In this document: piece after piece, positions 21,808 to 33,952 of the stretch
Position numbering within the stretch: position 1 is the stretch's first letter
Layout of the letters: each line of letters opens with the position of its first letter
Source: Oikopleura dioica
Taxonomy: Eukaryota > Chordata > Appendicularia > Copelata > Oikopleuridae
Direction of reading: 5' to 3'
Length of the DNA stretch: 64,000 nucleotides
NCBI GenBank assembly: GCA_907165135.1
Contig: OU015566.1
Coordinates: 11,392,157 to 11,456,156 of the forward strand
The notes under the pieces: model-generated
What the model was told of the DNA's origin: nothing
Database searches by the model: none
What the model saw: the letters and a program-made list of their open reading frames with translations, nothing else
Translations under genes and position numbers: made by a program

Positions 21808-22958
21808 TCTAATGAAACAGTTGTTAGTGCGAAAGAATAACGATAAAATACGCATCTGGGCTTCAGTAGGCTGAAGAAAAATATCATTAAATACAAGATG
21901 ATGAATAAAGTTATCGATTATTCAAACTATAATTTTTAAGTCGATCAATTTTATTGTTATTTGTGGCCACAACTGTTCGATCTTCGCTCTAAATGAATTG
22001 ATGAACGCTTCTCTCGAATTTTTCTCTGCAAAAATGGGACAAACATGCGTGAAAATTTCTGGCCAAGATTTATCGGTGATAAAAAGCGCCCGCTAAAAAC
22101 GCGCGTCGCCAATCCTACAGGGCCAGCGCCGTTGCTCAGCAAGAAGCAAGGCCACGTCATCCGGCTTTGGGCCAGGGAAGAAAGCAAAAAAAGAAGGAAA
22201 AGAGTTTCTGCTCTCTTGAGACAATGGCTCCCGAAAATGCCAAATTCATAAAGTGGAATAATCGGAAATCATGGAGAGAAGAGCAAATTTTAAATAAAAA
22301 AAGAATAATAAGCCTCAAGCACTCTAAGATAGATTTTTTCCTGCGATAAACAACCTGCGATCCGGATAAAAGTAATTTTAATAATAATAAGAATAAACAC
22401 CGTCAATTAACAATCAACGCTTTGAACTGTCAGGGGAATTAGTACGGCTTCGATTTCATAATCATTTCTGTTTTCTTCAGTCAGGCAAATAAAGACAACA
22501 CTTTCAGATATTTTACACAATTCAGGCTCGCTCGACGGATGGTCTCTTCTTATTCAAGTCTTGCTTTGGGCACACTACTTTTTCTTATTAGACAGATACC
22601 GATCTTACTAACTTCCATTCTGCTCCATAAAAAGCGCCATCAAGTGGATGAATTTTCTTTTTATTGGTTTTATTTGAGAATATATGTAAATATATAAATA
22701 GAAGCTTTTCATCATTCGTTATTGCTTTTTTTTCTTATTAATTGATAATTGATAGGGTTAGAAGGGATTTCCCGGGCAGTATAGTTTATAAAGATTTGTT
22801 AGGTCATTTGGAGAGTCAGGGGTATCATCAGAAATTACAGAACACAAAAAATGCGAAGATCTACCATCTACGATTGGAGAATACAGATATATAAATATGC
22901 AAATCATCAGAAATCAGATCAGATGAACCTTTTCGAGGTTAATCGGGGTTTTTAAGAA
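21808..22958. other. intergenic upstream of the PDI gene
   Basis: About 1.15 kb between the guanylate kinase stop and the PDI start (both minus strand). Overlapping short frames on both strands at 21957..22251 are not supported. The rest is AT-rich. It likely contains the PDI promoter or the guanylate kinase 3' UTR. Confidence 0.4.
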
Positions 22959-24093
22959 TTAGAGCATGACGCACCATGAGCTCGAAGTCGTCTCGGGCTG
23001 AGCGATTGTGCCTTGACCTGGGACCGACGATTCAACGGTTATGACGGTCTTCTCGGTTTTCTCAGCTATCAATTGGTTGACAAATTTTTAAATTAGGAAT
23101 CAAGGAGGACAAACGAGTCTCGAAGATCTTTGATTCAACGAAAATTGTCAACCTAACCAACTGGAGCTGGAGCATCACCAGCGGGAGTAATCTGTGCCAC
23201 AGCTGGAGCAACTTCGGTCAGTATCGGGTACATCTTCTTCAAGATCGCCACGATCTCATCGTATGCTCGTGGCAAATCGTCATTCACTACATCATGGCCC
23301 GTTAGAATGGTTAAAATCATTTCACACCGAATCAATTTAAAAATTCAATCACCGACTTTTAAAAATTAACGATTTCACGAAGTGTTGATAACCACCAGTA
23401 ATGTGTTATAGAAATGAACTGTTAGTAGATTTTCAACGTGCTAGCTAAACACTACTGATTCACCAGATTCTAACGAAAAACTTTGAAGAGCTCAACGTAG
23501 TCGAAACGCGGTTTCGAAGCTACTCTCCAAAGTTTTGTCCAACGATGAAAACCAACCTATCACGTGATCGTAAGCTCCAGAGTCGGCATAATCGATCGCG
23601 CTCTTTGCCGTGTTCATTCTAGCTTGGATCTTCTCTTCTGTTTCAGTTCCTCGGCCTCGGAGGCGTTTTTCAAGCTCCTCGATGCTCGGTGGTTTGACAA
23701 AGATGTAAATTGGCTCCAAGTCGGTGTTCTTGAGCGCTTTCACTCCTTGCTCGTCGACGTCGAGGATGCAGATCATATTCTTCGCCGCCACATCGTGGAC
23801 AGCTTTTTTCGACGTTCCGTACATGTTTCCACTAATCAAATCTGATTTAAACCGCGTAACGAATCTTATATGTACCCAAAAGTCGCAGATTCAATAAACT
23901 CGCCACGCTCGACAGCGGCGGTCATATCCTCTTTTGTTGAAAAATGATAATCGACGCCGTTTACTTCTCCTTCTCTAGGTCCTCTGGAGGTGTGACTGAC
24001 GGAAAAGCCAAACTTGCCAGGGAATTCGGCGAAAAGCTTTTTCAGAATCGTCGACTTTCCTACACCGGAGGGTCCTGATATAAAAATTATCAT
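22959..24093 (-). CDS. GUK1: Guanylate kinase with C-terminal CaaX box
   Basis: Exons 23876..24093, 23557..23831, 23158..23286 and 22959..23065, 242 residues from ATG 24093 ([14 protein letters not shown]). It shows the P-loop [44 protein letters not shown], a lid with [13 protein letters not shown] and the end helix [10 protein letters not shown]. The enzyme converts GMP and ATP to GDP and ADP. Beyond the catalytic core there is an extra tail of about 65 residues, Ala/Pro-rich ([15 protein letters not shown]) and then Ser/Thr-rich, ending SSSWCVML followed by the stop, which is a CaaX prenylation motif. The final exon joins in phase, and its splice sites are GT-AG. The exon 1/2 junction gives FGGN where relatives have F-x-GN. 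Confidence 0.9.
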
Positions 24094-24638
24094 CGGGTCG
24101 TTCAAAAAGGGGTAAAATACCAGACATGACGATAGGACGGAGGGAAGACATCTTTCTTTGACGATTTGATTAGTCTAGCGTCTCTGGAACAAAATAACAA
24201 TGGAACAAACGTCTAAAAAGGGTACGTTTTTTGTTATGAAGGACTGCAGAGCCCGGTGAATTCGGCCCGGGATAAACATGTCCTGCGGCGATCTGCCGAA
24301 CTTCAGAAGGGTTTAAGAACCCCTAAATATAAAATAGTCAAAACACCCGAGGATGAAAGCTCATGCTTTTCAGCCTCTGTTATTTTTATCATTGGATATT
24401 ACAGTGTTTGTAAAATTATATATTTTTTCAAAAAAATAAGAACCGTATAAACTTGGGAACTAATCTATCATCAACTCCCAAAAGTATATAAAAAGTATAT
24501 ATAATCTTGGTTGTAGCGTGAAGCTGAAGCTAGAGGGTATCAGTAACTGGCAGTTAAATAGGAATAAATGAAAGAAAATCATTCTGTTTCAATTGTGATT
24601 ATGCTAGTCTCTCTGAGAGTAAGGCATCTTGAGGGAAA
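24094..24638. other. intergenic between RUVBL1 and guanylate kinase genes
   Basis: About 545 bp. A plus-strand frame at 24256..24450 is probably chance. This gap is wider than the others in the neighbouring gene run, so the guanylate kinase may have its own promoter here. Confidence 0.4.
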
Positions 24639-26468
<1,830 letters not shown>

Positions 26469-26642
26469 TTTCTTTTACTTTTCTCTTTCTAAAGCAAATA
26501 AGCGATTTATTAATGGTCAAGTATGTCCCAAACGAGTATTTTTGAAGCAATGTAGGTAAAATCAAATAGCGAGGCAATCAATGGTTCTTTCAAATAGGTA
26601 AAAATAAGATGTACAAGTAAAAGGCACAAAAGGGAGGAGGAT

Positions 26643-28689
26643 TTATTGTCCGATGCGGGAGATGGCCCAATCGGCTTGACAAAGCGGACAACGGGGATTG
26701 TTCTTCGTCCACTGCACCATGCAATTGTTGTGAAAGGAGTGCCCACAATCGCCCCAGACGATGAGAGTTCGCTCAGAATCCTAGAAAATAGAACACAAAT
26801 GATTTCAAAGCCACTTACGTCTAAATCCATCAAGCTATTCCTACAGATCGCGCAAGTCTCATTCGCAACATCCCAAGTCCAGTAATACACAAGATCAAAA
26901 TCTTTGAATCCAAATTCGAAGTCTTCGTCGAAGTCTGAGAACTCTTCTTCTTTTGGCAGGTCGAGTTCCTTCTTCTTCTTTTTCGACTTTCGCGGTGGTT
27001 CCAGGGCTTCTTCTGTTGACGGACTTGGAGAACGGGATTTCTCAGCAATTTTCGGAAGATCTTGAACGATAAGTTCTTCTGCTTGGGGCGGCGAATATAG
27101 TTTTTCTTCTATGATTTCAGATACTTTTTCGGCGGCTGATAAAATATCAGAATCCTGTGTTGGTGGATACGTCTTATTGATGACGACAGCGGCATTTGTA
27201 TCGTCGATTTTATTATCTTTATTTTCAGGGGTAGAAACTAGGAGATTCGAATTTAAGAGAGTCTGTGGTTTCGATGGAAGGAGCTGAGAAGGGATATCAT
27301 TTTCTTGAAAGGAGGGTTTTTCGTGTTTATTATCAGGTTCTTTCGGTAGTTCTTCTTTTTGTTCTTTTTCTTTGGCGATAACTTTTTCAGAGGTTAGATT
27401 TGAAGAAGGTTCAAACTCTTTCGAGTTGTTGTTCTTATCCGCTTGCTTTGCAATAACAATTTTTTCAGAAGAAATGGGCTTTGGTGACTGTTCAGGTGTT
27501 CGTCCAGCTGATGGCGAAGATTTTGGACTCGCAGGCTTTTCCTCCTTTCGAGTTGGTTCGAAGACTTTTGCAGCGACTTTTTCTGGCAAAGGTTTTGGTG
27601 TCGTATTCTTCTCTGTTGTTTTAGGAGCTAACGCTCTTGATGAATTTTCTCTAATGGTTTCATCTGCAGATGACAAAGAAGGTCTTGAACTGGATTCAGA
27701 CGGTTCTAGAACCGATTTTATGGTACCAGACTGAGGCGGAAAGACAGCCGAAGAAACAACATTTTCGTCCAATAGAACTTGTTTAGCAGGTTCTTCTTTT
27801 ATTACTGGTGTGGTTTCCGTAATTGGTTGCGTTTGGTCCGCCTTCAAGAGTACTTTTTTCTCTGGTATTTTTTCAATGTCGTTCTTCTTCTGAGTCTTCG
27901 GACTTGGGGTCTTTGGTTTTTCTTCTTTCAGTTCAAGCTTCGGCGATTTAATTTCTTTGTTTTTCTTTTCTAAATGCTGATCTTTGCTCCCAACTTTTAT
28001 CGAGTGTTTTTCATCTTTTTGAGATATGTTCGCAGGCGTGGCAGGCTGAATATCAATCTTCTCCACTTTTGAGCTCGCCGCTTTCTCTTCTTCCTTTTCT
28101 ACCGGTTTGGGCGGCTCAACTTCTTCTTCAGAACTCGTTTCGTACACAGGCACTTTGGGTCGATAGCCAGTTTGCTTACACGGTCCTTTTTTAAGGTGAT
28201 CGTACATCGTGTTCATGGAGACAGGCGCAGTTTGATGCCTCTCGTCGTAACTCATCGTTCGTCTTTCTCGACGACGATCCATTTCATCTTGATCTGGCTC
28301 CACATAAACGATGCCTTTTTCTCCAGCTCGGCGGGCGCGCATTCGGGCGATTTCGTCTCTCAATTGTGTTTATAAGCGAACTCTCGAAAAATGATTTGTA
28401 AGCAGTTTTTAAACACGTGCCTAGCATCTTGGCTTATTTCCTCTTCGCTTGACTCCTCAGACTCAACAACTGGCGGCTTGAAGCTTACATAATTGTAAGG
28501 CATTTTCTGAGCAGGTGGACCTCTTTGTCGACTCAATGCTGCTGGTATTCTCGGCGGGCGATGAGTGCCTGTCATTTTGACCGGGGTTTTCGGAGGCACT
28601 CTCTTGGCGCCCGCTTGTACTGAGGTAGAAACAGCTGCCCCAGAGGTCGACCCGGGAATGGACCAGAGACCCCAGTTTCTATCCCCCAT
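26643..28689 (-). CDS. RBX2/RNF7 RING-H2 domain fused to a long disordered protein
   Basis: Exons 28421..28689, 26819..28358 and 26643..26780, 648 residues. The last about 70 residues are an almost complete RBX2/RNF7: YYWTWDVANETCAICRNSL, then VWGDCGHSFHNNCMVQW and RCPLCQADWAISRIGQ at the end. RBX proteins bind cullins and recruit E2 or NEDD8 enzymes in cullin-RING ubiquitin ligases. Unlike the roughly 110-residue family members, about 570 residues precede it in one open frame: a conserved-looking start (MGDRNWGLWSIPGS), proline/basic patches, a MRARRAGEKGIVYVEPD block, then a long Lys/Glu/Ser/Pro-rich low-complexity region and an acidic-aromatic stretch (EEEFSDFDEDFEFGFKDF) running straight into the RBX core. 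No ATG lies near the RBX part. The first intron is GC-AG. The acceptor ttatcttcag abuts the start codon. Confidence 0.85.
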
Positions 28690-28821
28690 CTGAAGATAAA
28701 AGAATGATGATTGATTGAAAGGACTATGTTTTAATGAATGTGGACATCTACAGAAAAGATACAGAGGTACAAGTTTACATTAAATTTAAATTATTAATGC
28801 TAAGTCAGAAAGAGTTTGTTT

Positions 28822-30627
28822 TTAGCTTGAATTCCCGTGCAAATGCGCAGTTATAGATGGCTTCTCGGCTTTGTCTGACTGTTCTGGGTCTGATTTAAAT
28901 TTGCTGATTTGCAGGCTGCGTGGTAAATAGTTGATGGCGTCGGCCGAATCGGCCAGGATGAAATTTACAGTCAGGAAGAGTCTGGGCGGCGATTTGTTTA
29001 GCGAGCCTTTGTACCAGTCGTAGTAGACCATTTGTTCTTGGTCGGTTTCGAGTTGATAGTATTTCCAACCCGAGTTGTAGGCGAGTTCCATGCTTTCGTC
29101 GTCTTTCTCGGCGAAAACGCGAATTTTGCTAGGCATTTCGTGAGAGTGAGGTAGAGAGTCAAGAGAACTTACCAAATAAGAGAGCGAAGTCTTTTCATGG
29201 AAACTGAAGTGCTAACTTCTTGTTTGCTACAGTTTCTATTGATGTGAAGGGATCTGCGTTTGTGATTGTACTGCATAACAAGATCAAATCCGAAGTTGTA
29301 GCCGGTCCATCGCCAGCAAAAGTCTTTAGAGCGGTCTAAGATCCTTCCACAGCGCATCGAACCTTGTATAAGCGAAGTAAGAGTACTATCTGGCGGAGAA
29401 CTGCTACAAGAAGACGCGATCTTGTCATATTCTTGGAGACGGTCACAAACAAGAGATGAAGGGCCTTCGTCGCTCGCACTTTCAACTCTGAGCATTCTCA
29501 GGTATTGGTTTCTGTACTCGTTAGAGATCCAAGACTTCGGAATGACGTTATCGTTCTCAAGATTCGTGGCGCCTTTGAAATCGGTCAGGATATACGAAAA
29601 ACGAAGCTTTTTGAACGGCGCTTGGTAATCGGACGAAAGCTGCGAAAGGAGACTTCCATCGTTTTTCCCGAGCTCTTTACGCAAACGCTTGAGTCGTTCA
29701 TTGGTGTCTTTTACTGAGGTTGTTTCTGGGTCGAGTTGGAGAATGAGCCACTTTTTCAGAAGCTGGTAGAGGTCAGTTTCGACTTGGATGACGATTAAGT
29801 TTGGAGACCCGATGATTCTTGACATGAGAGCAGGCTCGATTCCTCGGAGCATTTCTATATTCTACGAAGAGGATTTTAAGAATTGGTGATATAAGAGAGG
29901 ACTTACAGGGTCTGGACTGTTCTCGAGCATGAGGTTGTATTCAAGCCATTTTATACACGCGGTTTCGAGCTCTGGGAGTCCGTACATCTGGGCAGCGTTG
30001 TGATAAGAAATTACAGTAGAAGACCCGAGATTTGCTAGATTGTTATAATGAAAATATGGGCTAAAAGTATTCACCTTTCATCTCAGTATTCAATAAATCG
30101 CAGAGCCCTTGATGCTGCAAGAAAGTCGCAGCAGCTAAAACATTCACTGCTCGCGACGCGTCAATGTCGATCTCGTCACAGTAAAGAGATCCGAGGGCTT
30201 GATGCAACGCATCTGGGTCGACGTTTTCGTCGGGGATCTCTAGGTCAAGCTCGGTCAATTCTTTGCCGTTTCGGGTCCAACGTGAGAGCAAGGCATCTAT
30301 GAATTAATTTGGAGAATCAAAGTGAGCTATTTACCGAAGTATTGCGATTGTTTTAAATAAAACTTGTGCAACTTCCAAGACTTGTTCATGAAATGAACAA
30401 CAATGTCCGAATCCTCTCCGTTTTCAAAGAGATTATTGAAGATATAGTTCGAAGTCGAGAGCATTTTGCTCTTTTTTAGCGGGAGTTCTTCTTCATTATT
30501 TTCCTCATCTCGGTTGTTGGAGTGTTTTCTTTTCCGAGACGCTTTCTTTGATGGGCTGTTTCCGGAGCCTGGCACGAGGCCCCAGACTCGCCCGAGCCCA
30601 TTCGACAAGTAGCCCCAAATTTTGAAT
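28822..30627 (-). CDS. GMCL1: Germ cell-less protein (BTB, cullin-3 adaptor)
   Basis: Exons 30335..30627 (5' end uncertain), 30075..30296, 29907..30034, 29173..29861 and 28822..29128; about 545 residues. A basic, acidic-patched N-terminus (KRKHSNN...KKSKMLSTSNYIF) leads into a BTB fold with NGEDSDIVVHF and SWKLHKFYL, a BACK region with VIQVETDLYQLLKKW, and the germ cell-less C-terminal domain with SMRCGRIL and FCWRWTGYNFGFDL. In flies and mammals the protein works at the nuclear envelope and as a CUL3 substrate adaptor in germ cells. The first exon starts after a ttttttag acceptor and has no in-frame ATG before residue KSKM, so the true start is in a missing exon or is unusual. It lies 133 bp upstream of the RBX2-fusion start, same strand. 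Confidence 0.9.
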
Positions 30628-31154
30628 CTAAAAAATATTGATTTGAAAAATGGGTTAAATTTTAACCTAAATCATCAAAAACCTTCTTCACGGTTTTGGC
30701 AGTAGGATAGGTCAGCACAAGGTTCAAACGAAAATAGCCCAGAGAAAAGAACAGATACTAATAAAAGGAGGATAATGTTCAAAATTCGTTCTAGAAGAAA
30801 GTTTTACTCAGGGGTAAATGTTGCTTTCGAGGGATGATTTCGAATGATTGCACAGATGATTTTTATGAGAAGGTATTCATTCACGAGTCTGATTTTGATT
30901 CAGAAGAGGCGGCGAAAGTGACGGGTACTTGACCATCTTCGTTTATTTGCGATTCAGCCTAAAATCATTTTGCCAATACTGGGGGAGAGGAGGTCCTTTC
31001 GCTTCATTTTATTCTCTTACTAACTAAAATTGGAAAATGTCTATCAGGAACTGGTAAGATACCGATTTTACTGTATTCTTTTTCATAGACAAGTCATAAT
31101 TCAAAAATCCCTGTATCCCCATTTATCCGTTACATAACATAGAGTCAGCTGTTA
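30628..31154. other. intergenic between WTAP and GMCL1 genes
   Basis: About 530 bp on the same strand as both flanking genes. It may hold a small first exon of GMCL1, but I found no ATG that splices in frame. Otherwise it is AT-rich. Confidence 0.4.
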
Positions 31155-32314
31155 TTATGCAATCACCTGTTCGAGCGCCACTTTGGCCTGTTCATCTGTC
31201 ATGTATCCCGTGTTGATCAGATTCTGATAGTACGCTTTCAATTGCTCCGGCGTGAAATAGTGCGTCTCTGTGCCTAAAAAAGGGTTGAATACGTATTCTT
31301 CCAATTTTAAATTTAAACTTTAATCATCGGCCCATTGTGATTGCAAGGGGTCCTCTCAAGGGATCGCTCGAGCCCTATGGGAGTTTATGAAGACACTTAC
31401 CATCACCCTCTTTTTTAGGCTCGTCCTTGTCGCCTCTGATCTCTTTTTCCAACTTTTCGCAGCGCTTGTTTGCATGGTCAAGTTTGGATTTGAGCGTCAT
31501 AATTTGTGCTTCACAAGAAAGAATTAACAAAAGAAAATTTAGCAAGAGGTACACCTTGTAGACCTTCGGTTTCGTCGTCGAGGCTGAGAACGAACTTTTC
31601 GGATTCGATTTGGTTCTTTTTGAGCTCGGCAATTTGCTTGTCCTGCTGTGCGATCCGCGTCTCGAGTTGCTTTGTCTCTCCCGTTGAAAGCTGGCTTCCG
31701 AGGTCTTGGTTCTCCTAAAACCCGCTTTAACGCCCTCTTATAACGAAGAGAAATTACCTGGATCAATGTTCTGCATCTGGACATGAGCTTTTTGCCGGTC
31801 TGCGAGTCTGGCGTGAATTTACAAGCGGCTAGTTCAGACTGCGCGAGGTCGAGCTTTTCTTTTGTCTCTTTGAGTTCTGTTCGCATTTTTTGATACATGT
31901 AGTTTATTGCCGGGTCAAGCATCGTTTTTCTCAGAGTTGGTGTTTGTGCCTAAGAAAAAATGAAAGAGGACGTTCCAGCACTCACCAGTTTGCAATTGCC
32001 AGAATGATTTTGATTACCTGTAGTTTTTTATAATTGACAGCGACCGCAGCTACGTCCTGAAGCTCCTGCTCTCTTGCCGATAATCTCAGGACGAGAACGT
32101 TCTCGCGTCTTTGCGCCTCTGTCAGCTGCTTTTTCATCGCTTCTTCTTTCTCATCCACGTCGTGTAAATAACTAGATCTTCCTTCAACTAGCTTCCAATG
32201 GTCACTTTACCTTTCTAATTGTTGATATGCCTGCCAAAGCTCATTTCTGGACATAGAATCAAAATCCCTTTCGGTCAATCTTGGTCTGTCCTCGCCTCGA
32301 TCCGCGACCGTCAT
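31155..32314 (-). CDS. WTAP: WTAP, regulatory subunit of the m6A methyltransferase
   Basis: Exons 32211..32314, 32018..32171, 31758..31949, 31555..31714, 31401..31508 and 31155..31273, 278 residues. The N-terminus (LTERDFDSMSRNELWQAYQQLE) is followed by a long coiled coil with the family hallmarks RRENVLVLRL, DPAINYMY, KFTPDSQTGKKLM and RCRTLIQENQDLG. WTAP/Fl(2)d holds METTL3-METTL14 in nuclear speckles for N6-adenosine methylation and splicing control. The C-terminal low-complexity tail of the vertebrate protein is replaced by a short segment ending TDEQAKVALEQVIA. An acceptor (ctttcag) lies 15 nt before the ATG and the preceding gene stops only 52 bp upstream, which fits operon processing. 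Confidence 0.94.
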
Positions 32315-32365
32315 TTTATTTCCGAACTACTGAAAGACTCTTGATTACAACTTCGCTCCGTTGGT

Positions 32366-32909
32366 TCATTCGTGTTTTATTCGCCCTGCCCAAGATGCAA
32401 TTTTAGGCCAAATACAAGTTCGAATATGCAGATCAAGTGAGTGAGTGCTCTTGTCAACGAGGGATTCAGATTTTATTGTACAAAAGTCAACCCTGACAAG
32501 GAGCTTGTAGCTCGTTTCAGAGCTGGTTATGGAAAAAGGAATACCGATTCCTTTGAAAACTGTTCGGGCAGTGAGGGTTTTATTTAAACTGTCAGGTGTA
32601 CAGTTGTCCCAGAGGACGTTTGGGAAGGAATCTTTTTCTTCTGAAGCGACTACTGATTCGTGGGAGATCATTTGCAAGAAAAAGTCAGCGAGGTCTTCGG
32701 ATTCAAAATAAAAGTGATCGAGCAGCTTTTGGTTTTCAAGAATGTCTTCGTTTTTCAATGGGAATGGATACAGTTTCTAACAATTAGAATTCGAAACGAT
32801 TTTCATTGATCGGAAGTACCTTGAATTCAGCTTCTTCTTTTTCTATTTGAGCTGCTATAATCTTTTTGTACTTGTCTTTATCAGAAGAATTCAAAGAGTC
32901 CCAGTTCAT
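32366..32909 (-). CDS. hypothetical protein between SOD2 and WTAP
   Basis: Exons 32820..32909 and 32366..32776, one 43-bp intron, 166 residues. It begins MNWDSLNSSDKDKYKKI with a short charged helix (AAQIEKEEAEFKK), then LYPFPLKNEDI and a region of alternating strands (SYKLLVRVDFCTIKSE). No signal peptide or membrane segment. The start codon follows a ttctattcag acceptor by two bases, and the gene ends 52 bp before WTAP, so it is probably an internal cistron of the same operon. I do not recognise a family. A subunit of a nuclear complex would suit its neighbours, but that is speculation. Confidence 0.7.
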
Positions 32910-33108
32910 CTCTGAATAGAAAAGTACATTATTATCTTTTGAATTATCGCTAATCAGTATTTTCGAAAATTGATTGGACAGGGACTTGGTTCAAAGAAAG
33001 ACTAGAGCTTACTGAATAAATAAGAACATTTTACATGTAATAAAGCGAAGACCATTTTTGATTTTCAATTGCCGGTGCTTTAGATTGACGCTGCAAGGAT
33101 TGAGAAAA

Positions 33109-33848
33109 TTAGGCAGAAGCAGCGGAGAAACGAGAGCCAGCATCTTCCCAGTTGGCGACGTTCCAGAACTGATTGACGTAGTCTGGTCGAACGTTTTTGT
33201 ACTGAAGGTAATACGCGTGCTCCCAGACGTCGATGCCAATAATAGGGATTAAACCAGTAGTAGCCTTAATCAACAGTTATTAATCAGCTAAAATGGCTCG
33301 CTGTACCTCAAGAGGATCCTGGTTAGCGCAAGTAGCGACCTGAAGTCGACCAGCTTCCTTGTTGTATCCGAGCCATCCCCAGCCAGAGCCTTGAACGGCA
33401 ACAGTGGCTTGAGACATTTTAGCCTGGAAAGCGGCGAAGGAACCGAAGTCCCGCTGGATGGCCTCAGCAAGGGGCCCTTCTGGCTCGCCACCACCGTTGG
33501 GAGACATGTTCTGAAGAATGTACAGTAGTTACAATAGTCGGATAGGAAGTGGTTTGTTTGTTTGCTTACCTGCCAGAAGATAGTGTGGTTGACATGGCCG
33601 CCACCATTGAACTTGATCGCATTGGCGAGCTGAACGCACTTGGTGACATCGCCCTTGGAAGATGCTTCTTGGAGAGCTTCGTTGGCGACGTTCAAGTTGT
33701 TGACGTAGGTAGCGTGGTGCTTGGAGTGATGGAGCTCCATGATGTCAGCGGAGATGTAGGGCTCAAGAGCATGGTATTCGTATGGAAGCTCGGGGAGAGT
33801 GGCTTTGGTTCGGCGGCCGAGAACGCTAAGGACTCGAGTTCGCATCAT
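33109..33848 (-). CDS. SOD2: Mitochondrial manganese superoxide dismutase
   Basis: Exons 33570..33848, 33307..33510 and 33109..33264, 212 residues. A basic, hydroxylated presequence ([16 protein letters not shown]) suits mitochondrial import. The metal ligands are in [19 protein letters not shown], and [11 protein letters not shown]; the Mn-type active-site Gln lies in [12 protein letters not shown]. The enzyme turns superoxide into oxygen and peroxide in the matrix. A ctttttcag acceptor lies a few bases before the ATG. It starts 105 bp after ATE1 stops, same strand. Confidence 0.96.
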
Positions 33849-33952
33849 TTTTTTTCTGAAAAAGGAATGGGATATCGGTTCAGAATCGTAAGAAGAGGTT
33901 TGATTACAGTTTGAACAGTGTCGCGAATAAGTTAAAAGAGTTTTGTTGAATT

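Noticed and set aside
22045-22349. Plus-strand frames between PDI and guanylate kinase
   Set aside because: Very basic, no motifs, overlapping an opposite-strand frame; probably upstream noncoding sequence.
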